From NCBI RefSeq assembly GCF_900112155.1, contig NZ_FOKQ01000008.1:1-64000 (forward strand): a DNA stretch of 64,000 nt, in the 5' to 3' direction. The DNA comes from Hominimerdicola alba. GTDB taxonomy: Bacteria > Bacillota > Clostridia > Oscillospirales > Ruminococcaceae. Shown piece after piece: positions 50,993-60,106 of the stretch. The notes under the pieces are model-generated. The model was given only the letters and a program-made list of their open reading frames with translations, searched no databases and was not told the origin of the DNA. Each line of letters opens with the position of its first letter. Position 1 is the first letter of the stretch. A program made the translations under genes and the position numbers.

Positions 50993-52357
50993 ATGATCGG
51001 AAGTGATGTGGTGAGCTGTTTTCGTTTGAGCCTTGCTGCGGCTGTGACGGCGCTTAGTGTCGGACTCAGCGGCTGTACGGGGTTCAGCTTTACGGTTGAC
51101 GGTCTTCTTAATGCTCCAAAGCTCACCGAGGAGCAGGGCGAGATCCATGAAGCTCTGACGGCTGCTGTCGGGGGGAGCGTTACACTGAAATATCCAAGAA
51201 ACGGTGATAACCGTTCGGCTTTTGTTATAGGAAATCTTGACGGCGAGCCCGGCAAGGAAGCTCTGGTATTCTACGAGTATAACACGGGCGCAGGCTCGGA
51301 TAACGGTATAAGGGTCAATCTGCTGGATAAAGATGAGAACGGCAAATGGTTCTCAGTAAAAGAGCTTGCAGGCGCAGGTACAGAGGTGGACAGAGTAATA
51401 ATCGCCCAGATGGGTGAGAAGAACCGATACAATGTGCTGGTAGGCTATCAGTCTGTGACGGGCAGCGATTGTGCGCTGGAGATATACAGCTGCTATGACG
51501 GCGATTTCAAGCGTGTGGGTACAGATACTTATTCGGTGCTGGATACGCTGGATATAAACTATGACGGCTATCGTGAGATAGTCACGATACAGAGGCAGAC
51601 CAATGCGGAAACAAATGTTACATCTGCAAAGGCTTCGCTTCTGGATATGTCTGCGGACAATGAGATAGTCAAGACAGAGGGCATAGATATGTGCTCGAAT
51701 GTTGTGAATTACGTCAATACCTGCTCTGGTCTGCTGAATAAGCAGCATGAGGCTATATTCATTGACGGCATGAATACCGACGGAAATCTTCAGACAGAGA
51801 TAGTATACTATCGGTATTCCAGCCTGCAGAATCCAATGCAGCTCAGCCCTCAGAAGCTTCTGCCGCTGTGTACCAGACCTTCGGGCTATTACAGCACCGA
51901 TGTAGATGATGACGGCATAGTTGAGATACCATCGGTAAAGCCTATGACAGGTTATGAGAATGCTGTCACCGATGAGATGGTATACATGACAACCTGGAAC
52001 GTATACAAGGATTTCTTTGACCTGACGGAGAAGTATCACGGATATTACTCCATATCCAACGGATATTTCTTCTCTTTCCCCAACAGGTGGAACGATCAGG
52101 TTACTGTGAAGAGAGAGCTTGATATGTCTGAATTGGTATTCTACAAATACAGTGGGGATATCAACAGCTCCAACACCGAGATAATGAGGATAGCGGCTGT
52201 CAGCCGAAAGGACAGCGCATCTTATGCGGACGATGGCTATAAGCTTATCGCCAGCAAGGGTCAGCTGGATTATTATGTGAAGCTCCCCGAGGATAAGAGA
52301 GAACAGCTGATACTTACTATCGACGAGGTCAAGAACAATTTCTTTATCGTTGGCTGA
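50993..52357 (+). CDS. lipoprotein with FG-GAP/VCBS-like D-rich repeats
   Basis: 454 aa from ATG 50993; frames opening at 50855 lie before the promoter. GTG codons at 51008/51011 are alternatives (GGAAG upstream of the second). A short hydrophobic leader ends in a lipobox, LSGC, so the protein is probably anchored to the outer face of the membrane. Several stretches (GNLDGEPGKEALVFY, DINYDGYREIVTI, GMNTDGNLQTEIVYY, DVDDDGIVEIPSV) resemble calcium-binding blades of FG-GAP/VCBS repeats and suggest a beta-propeller. It precedes the two-component genes by 45 bases and could be their sensor partner. Confidence 0.8.
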   Translation: MIGSDVVSCFRLSLAAAVTALSVGLSGCTGFSFTVDGLLNAPKLTEEQGEIHEALTAAVGGSVTLKYPRNGDNRSAFVIGNLDGEPGKEALVFYEYNTGAGSDNGIRVNLLDKDENGKWFSVKELAGAGTEVDRVIIAQMGEKNRYNVLVGYQSVTGSDCALEIYSCYDGDFKRVGTDTYSVLDTLDINYDGYREIVTIQRQTNAETNVTSAKASLLDMSADNEIVKTEGIDMCSNVVNYVNTCSGLLNKQHEAIFIDGMNTDGNLQTEIVYYRYSSLQNPMQLSPQKLLPLCTRPSGYYSTDVDDDGIVEIPSVKPMTGYENAVTDEMVYMTTWNVYKDFFDLTEKYHGYYSISNGYFFSFPNRWNDQVTVKRELDMSELVFYKYSGDINSSNTEIMRIAAVSRKDSASYADDGYKLIASKGQLDYYVKLPEDKREQLILTIDEVKNNFFIVG

Positions 52358-52402
52358 TTAACGATATTATACTTACTAAAAAACGAGAGGAGAACTTTGA
52401 AC

Positions 52403-53107
52403 ATGAAAAAAGTGCTTGTTTGTGAAGATGAAGACTCCATCCGCGAGTTTGTTGTTATAAATCTTGTAAGGAGCGGCTACGAAGTTGTAGACGTAAATTG
52501 CGGAGAAGACGCTCTTAAAGCTTATGAGGAGAATGAGGGCGGCTTCGATGTTGCTCTGCTTGATATAATGATGCCCGGCATCGATGGTATGCAGGTATGC
52601 AAGAAGATACGTGAGAAGAACAATTCAGTTGGTATCATAATGCTTTCTGCAAAAAGCCAGGAAATGGATAAGATATCCTGCCTGATGAGCGGTGCGGACG
52701 ATTATATCACAAAGCCATTCTCCATATCCGAGCTTATCGCCAGAGTTGACGCTGTCTGCAGAAGAGTGAACCGCTCGGCAGTCAAGCCCGAGGAGGCTTC
52801 CACCATAACTTCTGGACCCTTTGTGCTCAATCTCAAGAGCAGGACTGTTCTCAAGAACAATAAGCAGATCGATCTTACTCAGGTTGAATACCAGATCATG
52901 GAGTATTTCTTCAAGAATCAGAATGCAGCGCTGGACAGATCCAGCATACTTAACCATATCTGGGGTGAGAGCTATTACGGCGACGACAAGATCGTTGACG
53001 TTAATATAAGACGTATCCGCATGAAGATCGAGGACGAGCCTTCTAATCCCAAGTATATACTGACGATATGGGGCTTCGGCTATAAGTGGTCGGGCGGAAA
53101 CGGCTAA
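52403..53107 (+). CDS. OmpR/PhoB-type response regulator
   Basis: 234 aa from ATG 52403 (TTG two codons earlier is an alternative). Receiver domain: CEDEDS acidic pocket, phosphoacceptor D54 in LLDIMMPGIDG, LSAKS and conserved K in DDYITKPFS. C-terminal winged helix with LTQVEYQIMEYFFKN and VDVNIRRIRMKIE...ILTIWGFGYKW. It should bind DNA when phosphorylated by the kinase 16 bases downstream. Ribosome site GAGAGGAG. Regulon unknown. Confidence 0.94.
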   Translation: MKKVLVCEDEDSIREFVVINLVRSGYEVVDVNCGEDALKAYEENEGGFDVALLDIMMPGIDGMQVCKKIREKNNSVGIIMLSAKSQEMDKISCLMSGADDYITKPFSISELIARVDAVCRRVNRSAVKPEEASTITSGPFVLNLKSRTVLKNNKQIDLTQVEYQIMEYFFKNQNAALDRSSILNHIWGESYYGDDKIVDVNIRRIRMKIEDEPSNPKYILTIWGFGYKWSGGNG

Positions 53108-53123
53108 AGGGGTACTGCTGAAA

Positions 53124-54650
53124 TTGAGCATTGATATTAAACGGAGATACCGTGGCAGAGAAAGCATTACAAGGCACTGGCTGATAAACAGCATGGGCAT
53201 CGTAACGCTGATACTGCTTGCGGTGGAGATAGTGCTGATAGTTATAGTGCGCAGCTATTACTATACTTCGGCAAAGCAGTACCTGACTTCAAAAATGAAT
53301 ATCATAACAACTTCGGTGATGAATTCGGCGGGAGATACTACCAACTACAATGCCGAGATAAGAAGCATAGTTGAAAGCTACGAGGACAAGGACAGGATCG
53401 AGCTTATGGCGATAACCGCAGACGGCGATGTTGATGTTACTTCCTCGGGATTTTCGCTGGAAGGCAGTGACAGCATGACCGATTACGCCGAAGCTAAGGC
53501 TTCCGCGGCTGGCACAGCTGCACAGATAATCAAGCTACCAACAGGTGAAAAGGTGGTGGCGGTGACCTCGGTCATATCTCCTAAGGGCTGTGACTACGAG
53601 GCTCTGAGAATGCTGAGTTCCATGAAGAACGTGGATCATCAGATAGTGATGATAATTGCTGTGATATCTGCTATAGTTATGGGTATCATACTTTTGATGT
53701 TCTTCACGGGTATGTATTTTATCAGGCAGATAGTAATACCTATCCGCGGTATAGCTGATATTACACATAAGTACGCTAAGGGCGATTTCTCAAAGCGTAT
53801 CGAGAAAAAAAGCGAGGACGAACTGGGTCAGCTGTGCGATTCCATAAACAACATGGCTGAGGAGCTTTCAAACACCGAACAGATGAAGAATGAGTTCATA
53901 TCCTCGGTATCCCATGAGCTGAGAACACCTCTGACAGCGATAAAGGGCTGGACGGAAACTGTTGCAACTATGTACGGCGATGTGGAGACCTTCAAGAAAG
54001 GTATGCGCGTCATAAACAGTGAGACGGAAAGACTTTCGCAGATGGTTGAGGAGCTTCTGGATTTCTCTCGTATACAGGATAACAGGCTTATGCTTCAGAT
54101 GGATACCATCGACATACTTGCGGAGCTTGGCGAGACTGTCCTCATTTATCAGGAGAGAGCAAGGGCGTTGGGTATAACTCTTAACTATTTTGAACCAGAT
54201 ATGCTGCCCTTTGTTTACGGTGACAAGAACAGACTGAGACAGGTGTTCATCAATGTGGTGGATAACGCGATAAAGTATTCTGACAAGGGAGATACGGTAT
54301 CGGTGGAAGCTTACGAGGAGGACGGAGATATCTGCATATCCGTATCAGATACGGGTATCGGTATATCTAAGGAAGATCTTCCAAGGATTAAGCAGAAATT
54401 CTTCAAGGCAAACCACACCCGCCGCGGTTCGGGTATAGGACTTGCTGTTGCTGATGAGATAATCTCAAGGCACGGCGGTGTTCTGACCATTGACAGCGAA
54501 CAGGGCGTTGGTACAACTGTTATGATAACTCTGCCATGTATTGAGCAGGAAGAAAGATCGGAGGAAAGCGACACTGTAGATGTGGAGCTGATATCCTCTG
54601 ATGACAAGCCCGAAGGGGCTATAGAAAGGAAAGAGACCGATGAGCAGTAA
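53124..54650 (+). CDS. HAMP-containing sensor histidine kinase
   Basis: 508 aa starting at TTG with AAGGGG upstream. First membrane helix at about 23-43, an external domain of about 130 aa, second helix at 174-196, HAMP linker (IRGIADITHKYAKGDFSKRI), H-box with H264 in SHELRTPLTAIKGW, then N-box (FINVVDNAIKYS), G1 (DTGIGIS) and G2 (RRGSGIGLAV). It autophosphorylates and signals to the upstream response regulator. The stop overlaps the DUF1385 start by 11 bases, linking the two in translation. Confidence 0.94.
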   Translation: MSIDIKRRYRGRESITRHWLINSMGIVTLILLAVEIVLIVIVRSYYYTSAKQYLTSKMNIITTSVMNSAGDTTNYNAEIRSIVESYEDKDRIELMAITADGDVDVTSSGFSLEGSDSMTDYAEAKASAAGTAAQIIKLPTGEKVVAVTSVISPKGCDYEALRMLSSMKNVDHQIVMIIAVISAIVMGIILLMFFTGMYFIRQIVIPIRGIADITHKYAKGDFSKRIEKKSEDELGQLCDSINNMAEELSNTEQMKNEFISSVSHELRTPLTAIKGWTETVATMYGDVETFKKGMRVINSETERLSQMVEELLDFSRIQDNRLMLQMDTIDILAELGETVLIYQERARALGITLNYFEPDMLPFVYGDKNRLRQVFINVVDNAIKYSDKGDTVSVEAYEEDGDICISVSDTGIGISKEDLPRIKQKFFKANHTRRGSGIGLAVADEIISRHGGVLTIDSEQGVGTTVMITLPCIEQEERSEESDTVDVELISSDDKPEGAIERKETDEQ

Positions 54651-55605
54651 TGCCGGTAAGGAAAAGTTCAAATCAAAGATAGGCGGTCAGGCAGTTATCG
54701 AGGGCGTAATGATGCGCGGCATCGACAAGGGCGCTATGGCTAACCGTATGCCTGACGGTACTATCGATATAGATGAGTGGGAGATAAAAGGCGGAAAAAA
54801 TCCGCCATTCTACAGAAAAGTGCCTTTTGTGCGCGGTATATTCAACTTTGTGACTTCGATGATCGACGGCTACAAGTGCATATCACGTTCGGTGGATAAG
54901 CAGATGACCGACGACGAAGAGGAAGAACCTACCAAGTTTGAAAAGTGGCTGGAAGAAAAGCTGGGCGACAAGCTTATGCCCATTGTGACCACCATATCCA
55001 TGATAATTGGACTTGTGATCGCAATGTTCCTGTTCATGTGGGTGCCATCGGCTTTGATTAAGCTGATAGAGAAGCTTGCAGGTACAGAGCTCAACACGGT
55101 TCTAAAAAATGTTATCGAGGGCTTTTTGAAGATAGGCATATTCATTGGATATACGGCTCTTACTTCCCTTATGCCAGATATGAAGCGCCTTTACGAGTAT
55201 CACGGTGCTGAGCACAAGACCATCGCCTGCTATGAGGCTGAGACAGAACTTACCCCAGAAAATGTAAAGCAGTTCACCCGCTTCCACCCCAGATGCGGAA
55301 CAAGCTTCATATTCCTCGTGCTGTTCATAAGTATTTTTGTGAATACCATTTTCAGGATATCATGGGCGAGCCTGCCTATGAGAGTGCTTTGCAAGCTGGC
55401 TCTTCTGCCTGTGGTGACTGGTATAGCTTACGAACTGATACGTCTGGCGGGAAAATATACAAATGCTGTTACTAAAGTATTTTCCGCACCCGGACTCTGG
55501 ATACAGCGCATAACTACACGCGAGCCCGATGAAAAAGAGATCGAGTGTGCTATAGCTGCGCTGAAAGCTGTTATCCCCGAGAACAAAGAGGACGATCAGT
55601 GGTGA
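54640..55605 (+). CDS. DUF1385 membrane protein
   Basis: 321 aa, ATG 54640 preceded by AGGAAAGAG. GGQAVIEGVMMRG at the start and EYHGAEHKTIACYEAE in the middle are the DUF1385 signatures; FHPRCGTSFIFLVLFI and further helices give four to five membrane segments. DUF1385 is widespread in Firmicutes and is typically next to prmC and prfA, as here; its function is not established. It begins inside the kinase gene and ends overlapping prmC by four bases. Confidence 0.92.
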   Translation: MSSNAGKEKFKSKIGGQAVIEGVMMRGIDKGAMANRMPDGTIDIDEWEIKGGKNPPFYRKVPFVRGIFNFVTSMIDGYKCISRSVDKQMTDDEEEEPTKFEKWLEEKLGDKLMPIVTTISMIIGLVIAMFLFMWVPSALIKLIEKLAGTELNTVLKNVIEGFLKIGIFIGYTALTSLMPDMKRLYEYHGAEHKTIACYEAETELTPENVKQFTRFHPRCGTSFIFLVLFISIFVNTIFRISWASLPMRVLCKLALLPVVTGIAYELIRLAGKYTNAVTKVFSAPGLWIQRITTREPDEKEIECAIAALKAVIPENKEDDQW

Positions 55606-56453
55606 CTTACAGGGAACTGCTGAAAGCGCAGGCTGAACGTCTTGAAAGTGCGGGAAATGACAACGCGCTTTTCGATTGCAGTGAACTTCTGGGTCTGGCT
55701 ATGGGTATGGATATTCGCAGCGGAGCATTTGAATCTGCTCTGAACGGACAGGCTGAAAGTCCTATAAAAGCTAAGTTTGAAGAACTTTGCGGCAGGAGAG
55801 CAAATGGTGAACCTCTTCAGTATCTGCTGGGGGAATGGGAGTTTTACGGTATCCCGATAAAGGTCGGTAAAGGTGTGCTTATTCCGCGTCAGGATACGGA
55901 AACTCTTGTGGAGCTGGCCGTTAGTAAGTACAAAAACTCGAAAGATATAGTTATTGCCGATTTGTGTTCCGGAAGCGGCTGCATCGCTCTGGCACTGGAA
56001 AAATACCTACGTTGCAGGGAAGCTTTCGCCGTTGAGAAAAGTGAAGCGGCTGCAAACTATCTCAGCGAGAATATCAAAATGAACGGTTCGGCAATTAAGC
56101 TCGTTATGGGCGATGTCCTTGACGAGGACTGTTCTGCCGCTATCCCCGAATGTGATATGATAGTCTGCAATCCGCCTTACCTTACAGGTGAAGATATGGT
56201 ACATCTGCAAAGGGAAGTCACTCACGAACCTAGCGAAGCACTTTACGGCGGTGAGGATGGTCTGGATTTTTACCGCGCAGTTACGCGCATATGGAAAAAT
56301 AGACTTAAAACAGGCGGTACGCTGATATACGAGATAGGCATGGGTCAGGAAGATGACGTTATGCAGATAATGGTGCAGCACGGTTTTGAGAACGTCCGCT
56401 GTAAGCCAGATCCCTGCGGCATCATGAGGTGTGTTATTGGTACAAAAAAATGA
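55602..56453 (+). CDS. prmC: release factor glutamine methyltransferase
   Basis: 283 aa from GTG 55602, sharing GTGA with the DUF1385 stop, with AGAGGA upstream. N-terminal helical part, then LLGEWEFYGIPIKVGKGVLIPRQDTE, SAM-binding IADLCSGSGCIALAL, and the catalytic NPPY in CNPPYLTG. It methylates the glutamine of the GGQ motif of release factors. Normal length. The next frame overlaps its stop by ATGA, so the LRR gene is translationally coupled. Confidence 0.95.
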   Translation: MTYRELLKAQAERLESAGNDNALFDCSELLGLAMGMDIRSGAFESALNGQAESPIKAKFEELCGRRANGEPLQYLLGEWEFYGIPIKVGKGVLIPRQDTETLVELAVSKYKNSKDIVIADLCSGSGCIALALEKYLRCREAFAVEKSEAAANYLSENIKMNGSAIKLVMGDVLDEDCSAAIPECDMIVCNPPYLTGEDMVHLQREVTHEPSEALYGGEDGLDFYRAVTRIWKNRLKTGGTLIYEIGMGQEDDVMQIMVQHGFENVRCKPDPCGIMRCVIGTKK

Positions 56454-57106
56454 ACACTAAACATATAATCACCGATAAGGACTACTACCTCTGTGACGGT
56501 GAAAAGGTCCGCTTTATCGAAGACGAGGGCACCATATGGCTTATAGGCGACTATAAGAATCCGGGCACAGGGATAAAAGATCTTTATATCCCGAATACGA
56601 TAAACGGCAAGCCTGTCGATACGATAGAGGGCGATATAATAGATTATAAGAAAGATCTTCGCAGTTTTATCGTAGAGGATGACAATGAGTACTTCCGTTT
56701 GTTTGAGGGCGGACTTTACTCAAAGGATATGACTGAGATGTACTTTATGCCCCCGAAATATGAGGGCAAGGTGTTCTTTGTGCCTGAGGGCGTAAAGCTG
56801 ATATGCGATACTGCAATATTTGTAAATACTATTGAAACGCTTGTCATCCCCGAGGGCTGTACACGTATGATAGAATACAGCGCCTCTGCACTTAAAAATC
56901 TTAAAAGTGTATATATCCCCAAAAGTATTGAGTTTATAGGCTTCAAGGCTTTCATCGGTACAGCGCCCGAGAAAGTTTTCTACGGCGGAAGTGAGGATGA
57001 TAAGGCTAAGATAGATTTCTGTGATGAGTTCTTCAATGCGGGGCTTCTGGACGCTGAATGGCATTATAACTGCACTATACCGAAGTCTCCCGATGAAATA
57101 AAATAA
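56450..57106 (+). CDS. BspA-like leucine-rich-repeat protein
   Basis: 218 aa from ATG 56450, which overlaps the prmC stop (ATGA). No signal peptide. The middle and C-terminal parts contain four or five short units of the form L.IP..(I/V)..I (IKDLYIPNTINGKPVDTIEGD; VFFVPEGVKLICDTAIF; TLVIPEGCTRMIEYSA; SVYIPKSIEFIGFKAF), as in LRR_5/BspA proteins. A cytosolic short example; usually they are surface proteins. Role unknown; coupled to prmC perhaps only by position. Confidence 0.75.
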   Translation: MNTKHIITDKDYYLCDGEKVRFIEDEGTIWLIGDYKNPGTGIKDLYIPNTINGKPVDTIEGDIIDYKKDLRSFIVEDDNEYFRLFEGGLYSKDMTEMYFMPPKYEGKVFFVPEGVKLICDTAIFVNTIETLVIPEGCTRMIEYSASALKNLKSVYIPKSIEFIGFKAFIGTAPEKVFYGGSEDDKAKIDFCDEFFNAGLLDAEWHYNCTIPKSPDEIK

Positions 57107-57112
57107 TGCAGT

Positions 57113-57215
57113 TATACTAAACTCTATTGCAAAATGCGCATATAAGCTCACAGGAGCTATACTTTTTGCGATTGGGAGCTTTAGAGGCGCATATTTTGTT
57201 ATAGAGTTTAGTATA
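57113..57215. mobile_element. MITE-like long palindrome
   Basis: Two arms, TATACTAAACTCTAT at both outer ends (15 bp perfect) continuing with CAAAAT and GCGC and an inner AAGCTC, fold as one hairpin of about 40 bp per arm around AGCTC-ACAGG-AGCT sequence. TA dinucleotides flank the ends. It contains no gene. It looks like a miniature inverted-repeat element; a structured transcript is an alternative. Confidence 0.6.
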
Positions 57216-57233
57216 TATCGTAGGTGATGCTTT

Positions 57234-57620
57234 TTGAAAAACAGAAAGAACTATCTGAAACGCAGGGCGAAGCTTCGCAGGCTTGTAAATGAGGGATTTG
57301 CTTTTGAGACATCTCGCGTATGCGAGGTATGTGGCGCGGTACTTTATGATTTTCCGATGTATGATGCGCTTGGGTGTCTTGCCTGTGACAGTTGGGCAGA
57401 GGATATCTGCGATGACCCCGATTGTCCCATGTGTGCAAAACGTCCCGAAAGACCCTGGGGTATTCTGTTTGATGCAGATGCCGATCTGGGCGGACATATG
57501 GCTGTACGTCACGCGCTGTTGAGAAAAAGAAGTCTTCAGGACAACTATTTTCACAAGAAAAAAGGTTCTGAAAGGCGAAAAAGACGCATAGAGTACATTA
57601 AAGAGTACAGAAAACGTTAA
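57234..57620 (+). CDS. small zinc-knuckle protein
   Basis: 128 aa from TTG with AGGTGATG upstream. Basic N-terminal helix (KNRKNYLKRRAKLRRLV), then three cysteine pairs (CEVCGAVL; GCLACDSW; CDDPDCPMC) that should bind one or two zinc ions, and a strongly basic tail (KKKGSERRKRRIEYIKEYRKR) that could bind nucleic acid. No close family is recognised. It is between the MITE-like palindrome and recA. Confidence 0.65.
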   Translation: MKNRKNYLKRRAKLRRLVNEGFAFETSRVCEVCGAVLYDFPMYDALGCLACDSWAEDICDDPDCPMCAKRPERPWGILFDADADLGGHMAVRHALLRKRSLQDNYFHKKKGSERRKRRIEYIKEYRKR

Positions 57621-57759
57621 GTGTACTGAAATTGGTACGCATATCATAAATTAGGCAAAAAATTACTTGCAGTCCGTACAAAGGGACAGTTAATGTGTTA
57701 TAATATATGCAGGAAAGAAAAATTTCCGAAAAAATGATTTTTGAAAGGAAATAAAAAAT

Positions 57760-58965
57760 ATGGCTATCGATAAGAAGAAAAAGGAAAAGGACGTTAAGGT
57801 CCACAACATCACGGACGCTGAGGAAAGAAAGAAGGCGCTTGAAACTGCCATTGCTTTCATTGAAAAGCAGTTCGGCAAGGGTGCTATCATGAAGCTTGGC
57901 GACGCAAGGGCTATGGACGTTGAGGCTATACCTACCGGTTCGATGATGCTGGATATGGCTCTGGGAATCGGCGGTGTTCCACGTGGACGTATCATTGAGA
58001 TATACGGACCTGAGTCTTCAGGTAAGACAACCGTTGCACTGCATATCATCGCTGAGACTCAGAAAATGGGCGGCGATGTTGCTTTCATCGACGTTGAGCA
58101 CGCTCTCGACCCTGTTTACGCTAAGAATCTTGGCGTTGATATCGACAGTATGCTGGTTTCTCAGCCTGACAGCGGTGAACAGGCGCTGGAGATAGCTGAA
58201 GCGCTGGCAAGATCGGGCGCTATCGACTGCATAGTTATCGACTCAGTTGCGGCTATGGTAACAAAGGCTGAGATCGACGGCGAAATGGGCGATACCCACG
58301 TTGGTCAGCTGGCAAGACTGATGTCACAGGCTATGAGAAAGCTGACAGGTGTTGTTTCTAAATCCAACACCACCTGCGTTTTCATAAATCAGGTTCGTGA
58401 GAAGATCGGCGTTATGTATGGCAATCCCGAGACTACTCCCGGCGGACGTGCGCTGAAGTTCTATGCTTCGGTTCGTATCGAGGTAAGACGCGGCGAGCAG
58501 ATAAAGGACGGCGGCGAAGTTCTCGGTAACAGAACAAAGTGCAAGGTCGTAAAGAACAAGGTAGCTCCTCCTTTCAAGGAATGTGAGTTCGATATCATGT
58601 ACGGCAAGGGAATCTCCCGTGTGGGCGAAGTGCTTGATGCGGCTGTTGATCTTGGTATCGTCAAGAAGGGCGGTGCATGGTTCAGCTATGAGGATTACAA
58701 ACTGGGTCAGGGCAGAGACAATTCAAAGCAGTTTCTGCTGGATCATCCCGATATCATGGCTGAGATCGAAGAAAAGATCAAGGCGGCTATGGCTGATGAT
58801 AATGCATCTATTGGCGGCAAGAATGACAAGAAGTCAAAGCTTGAAGAAAAGGCCAATGCAGGTGCAGGCATCACTGCTGACAAGGCTGTTTCAGAGCCGG
58901 AGAATCCTTCCGAGGAAGATTTTGAGGAATTCGCACCGATAGATATCGACAGTCTCGGTGAATAA
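57760..58965 (+). CDS. recA: recombinase RecA
   Basis: 401 aa, ATG with AAAGGAA upstream. Walker [10 protein letters not shown] (83-91), [29 protein letters not shown], and the L2 region [20 protein letters not shown] are all standard. It polymerises on single-stranded DNA, drives strand exchange and triggers LexA cleavage. The C-terminal tail from about 345 is long and acidic, ending [21 protein letters not shown] box at 57699-57704 is its likely -10, with a poor -35; I see no clear LexA site. recX follows after three bases. Confidence 0.98.
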   Translation: MAIDKKKKEKDVKVHNITDAEERKKALETAIAFIEKQFGKGAIMKLGDARAMDVEAIPTGSMMLDMALGIGGVPRGRIIEIYGPESSGKTTVALHIIAETQKMGGDVAFIDVEHALDPVYAKNLGVDIDSMLVSQPDSGEQALEIAEALARSGAIDCIVIDSVAAMVTKAEIDGEMGDTHVGQLARLMSQAMRKLTGVVSKSNTTCVFINQVREKIGVMYGNPETTPGGRALKFYASVRIEVRRGEQIKDGGEVLGNRTKCKVVKNKVAPPFKECEFDIMYGKGISRVGEVLDAAVDLGIVKKGGAWFSYEDYKLGQGRDNSKQFLLDHPDIMAEIEEKIKAAMADDNASIGGKNDKKSKLEEKANAGAGITADKAVSEPENPSEEDFEEFAPIDIDSLGE

Positions 58966-58968
58966 AAA

Positions 58969-59604
58969 ATGCTTAAAATAACCAACGTTTCCCTTTACAA
59001 GGGCGGGACGTATATGATCGAATTCGAGGACAGGGACGCAGAGTTTCTGAACCGCGAGATCGTCAGCAGATATAATCTCAAGGCAGGCATCAGTCTGCCT
59101 TTGTCTGCGTGGGAAGATATAAAGGCGGAGGAAGAATACCGCAAGGCACGTGAACGTGCGCTGTATCTTCTGGACGTAAAGGATTATTCATATATAGAGC
59201 TTTTTCGCAAGCTTGAAAAGAATTATTCGGAGGACACCTGCTATCGTGTAGTTGATAAAATGGCAGAGCTTGGCGCAGTCAATGACAGGCGCTATGCCGA
59301 GGGGCTGGCAAGGCACTACGTTGAAGTCAAGCGATTCGGGCGTACAAGGGCATTCCGTGAAATGCGTAACAGAGGTCTTACCTCCGAGGTGATCAATGAA
59401 GCCCTCGACCGCTATGACGAGGACGAGGATAATACCTGGTACGACCGCCTTTACGAACTGGTGGAGAAGAAATATCTTCGGTACCTTGATGATGAAAAAG
59501 GTATCGTCCGAGTGAAGAATGCGCTGGTAAGATATGGTTATGGTTATGACCTCATAAAAGAGGTACTGCGTGACATTGAAGAAGAATACGGCGAGGAGGA
59601 GTAG
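58969..59604 (+). CDS. recX: recombination regulator RecX
   Basis: 211 aa, ATG three bases past the recA stop. The three-helix RecX repeats are recognisable: ALYLLDVKDYSYIELFRKLEKNY, VVDKMAELGAVNDRRYAEGLARHYV and FGRTRAFREMRNRGLTSEVI. RecX caps and disassembles RecA filaments, and the pairing with recA is conserved. The N-terminal 60 residues are a variable leader region. Slightly longer than many RecX proteins. Confidence 0.93.
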   Translation: MLKITNVSLYKGGTYMIEFEDRDAEFLNREIVSRYNLKAGISLPLSAWEDIKAEEEYRKARERALYLLDVKDYSYIELFRKLEKNYSEDTCYRVVDKMAELGAVNDRRYAEGLARHYVEVKRFGRTRAFREMRNRGLTSEVINEALDRYDEDEDNTWYDRLYELVEKKYLRYLDDEKGIVRVKNALVRYGYGYDLIKEVLRDIEEEYGEEE

Positions 59605-59607
59605 ACT

Positions 59608-60012
59608 ATGGATAAGATCAAGTACAACGAAGAACAGGAAGCTTTCGAGATATCTTACGAGATATGGGGCAAGGCCGTTACGGTTCTTTTTTACATGGAA
59701 GAACAGCAGGACATAATGGATAATATTTCTGATATTGCTGACAAGCTGGGCAGGGTAGAGCGTAACAAGTCGAAGCTTGCCGAGATAATCAAGCGTGACG
59801 GAAAGTACGACAAGAAGAAATTCCCTCTGCTGACTTCTGCGCAGATAGAGGATATCATGGAGATCGACAGTGCCTTTGTTGACGAGGACGAAGAGGGTAC
59901 TGTTCTGAGCATCACAGTTACAGCTAAAAACGGCGCTCTCGGTGAGGGTGTTATGGTCGAACTTCTGGGTGACGGGTCGATAGAGATCTCCTGCGAAGGT
60001 AAATTAATGTAA
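59608..60012 (+). CDS. hypothetical acidic protein (DUF2004/DUF2262-like form)
   Basis: 134 aa, ATG preceded by GAGGAGG, three bases after recX. Small acidic cytosolic protein with a strand-helix-strand form (EISYEIWGKAVTVLFYMEE; EIDSAFVDEDEEGTVLSITV; VELLGDGSIEISCEG). Comparable to small DUF2004/DUF2262-like proteins but not confidently assigned. It is the third gene of the recA operon. Confidence 0.65.
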   Translation: MDKIKYNEEQEAFEISYEIWGKAVTVLFYMEEQQDIMDNISDIADKLGRVERNKSKLAEIIKRDGKYDKKKFPLLTSAQIEDIMEIDSAFVDEDEEGTVLSITVTAKNGALGEGVMVELLGDGSIEISCEGKLM

Positions 60013-60028
60013 AATATTTTTACAGCCC

Positions 60029-60057
60029 TTTACAAATGGGTAAAAAGGTGTTATAAT
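60029..60057 (+). promoter_or_regulatory. promoter of rimO-pgsA
   Basis: TTTACA, 17 bases, TATAAT, 50 bases before rimO. Confidence 0.75.
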
Positions 60058-60106
60058 ATAAAAATGTGATCAGACAGAATGTTAAATTGATAGGAGTTCT
60101 TATTTT

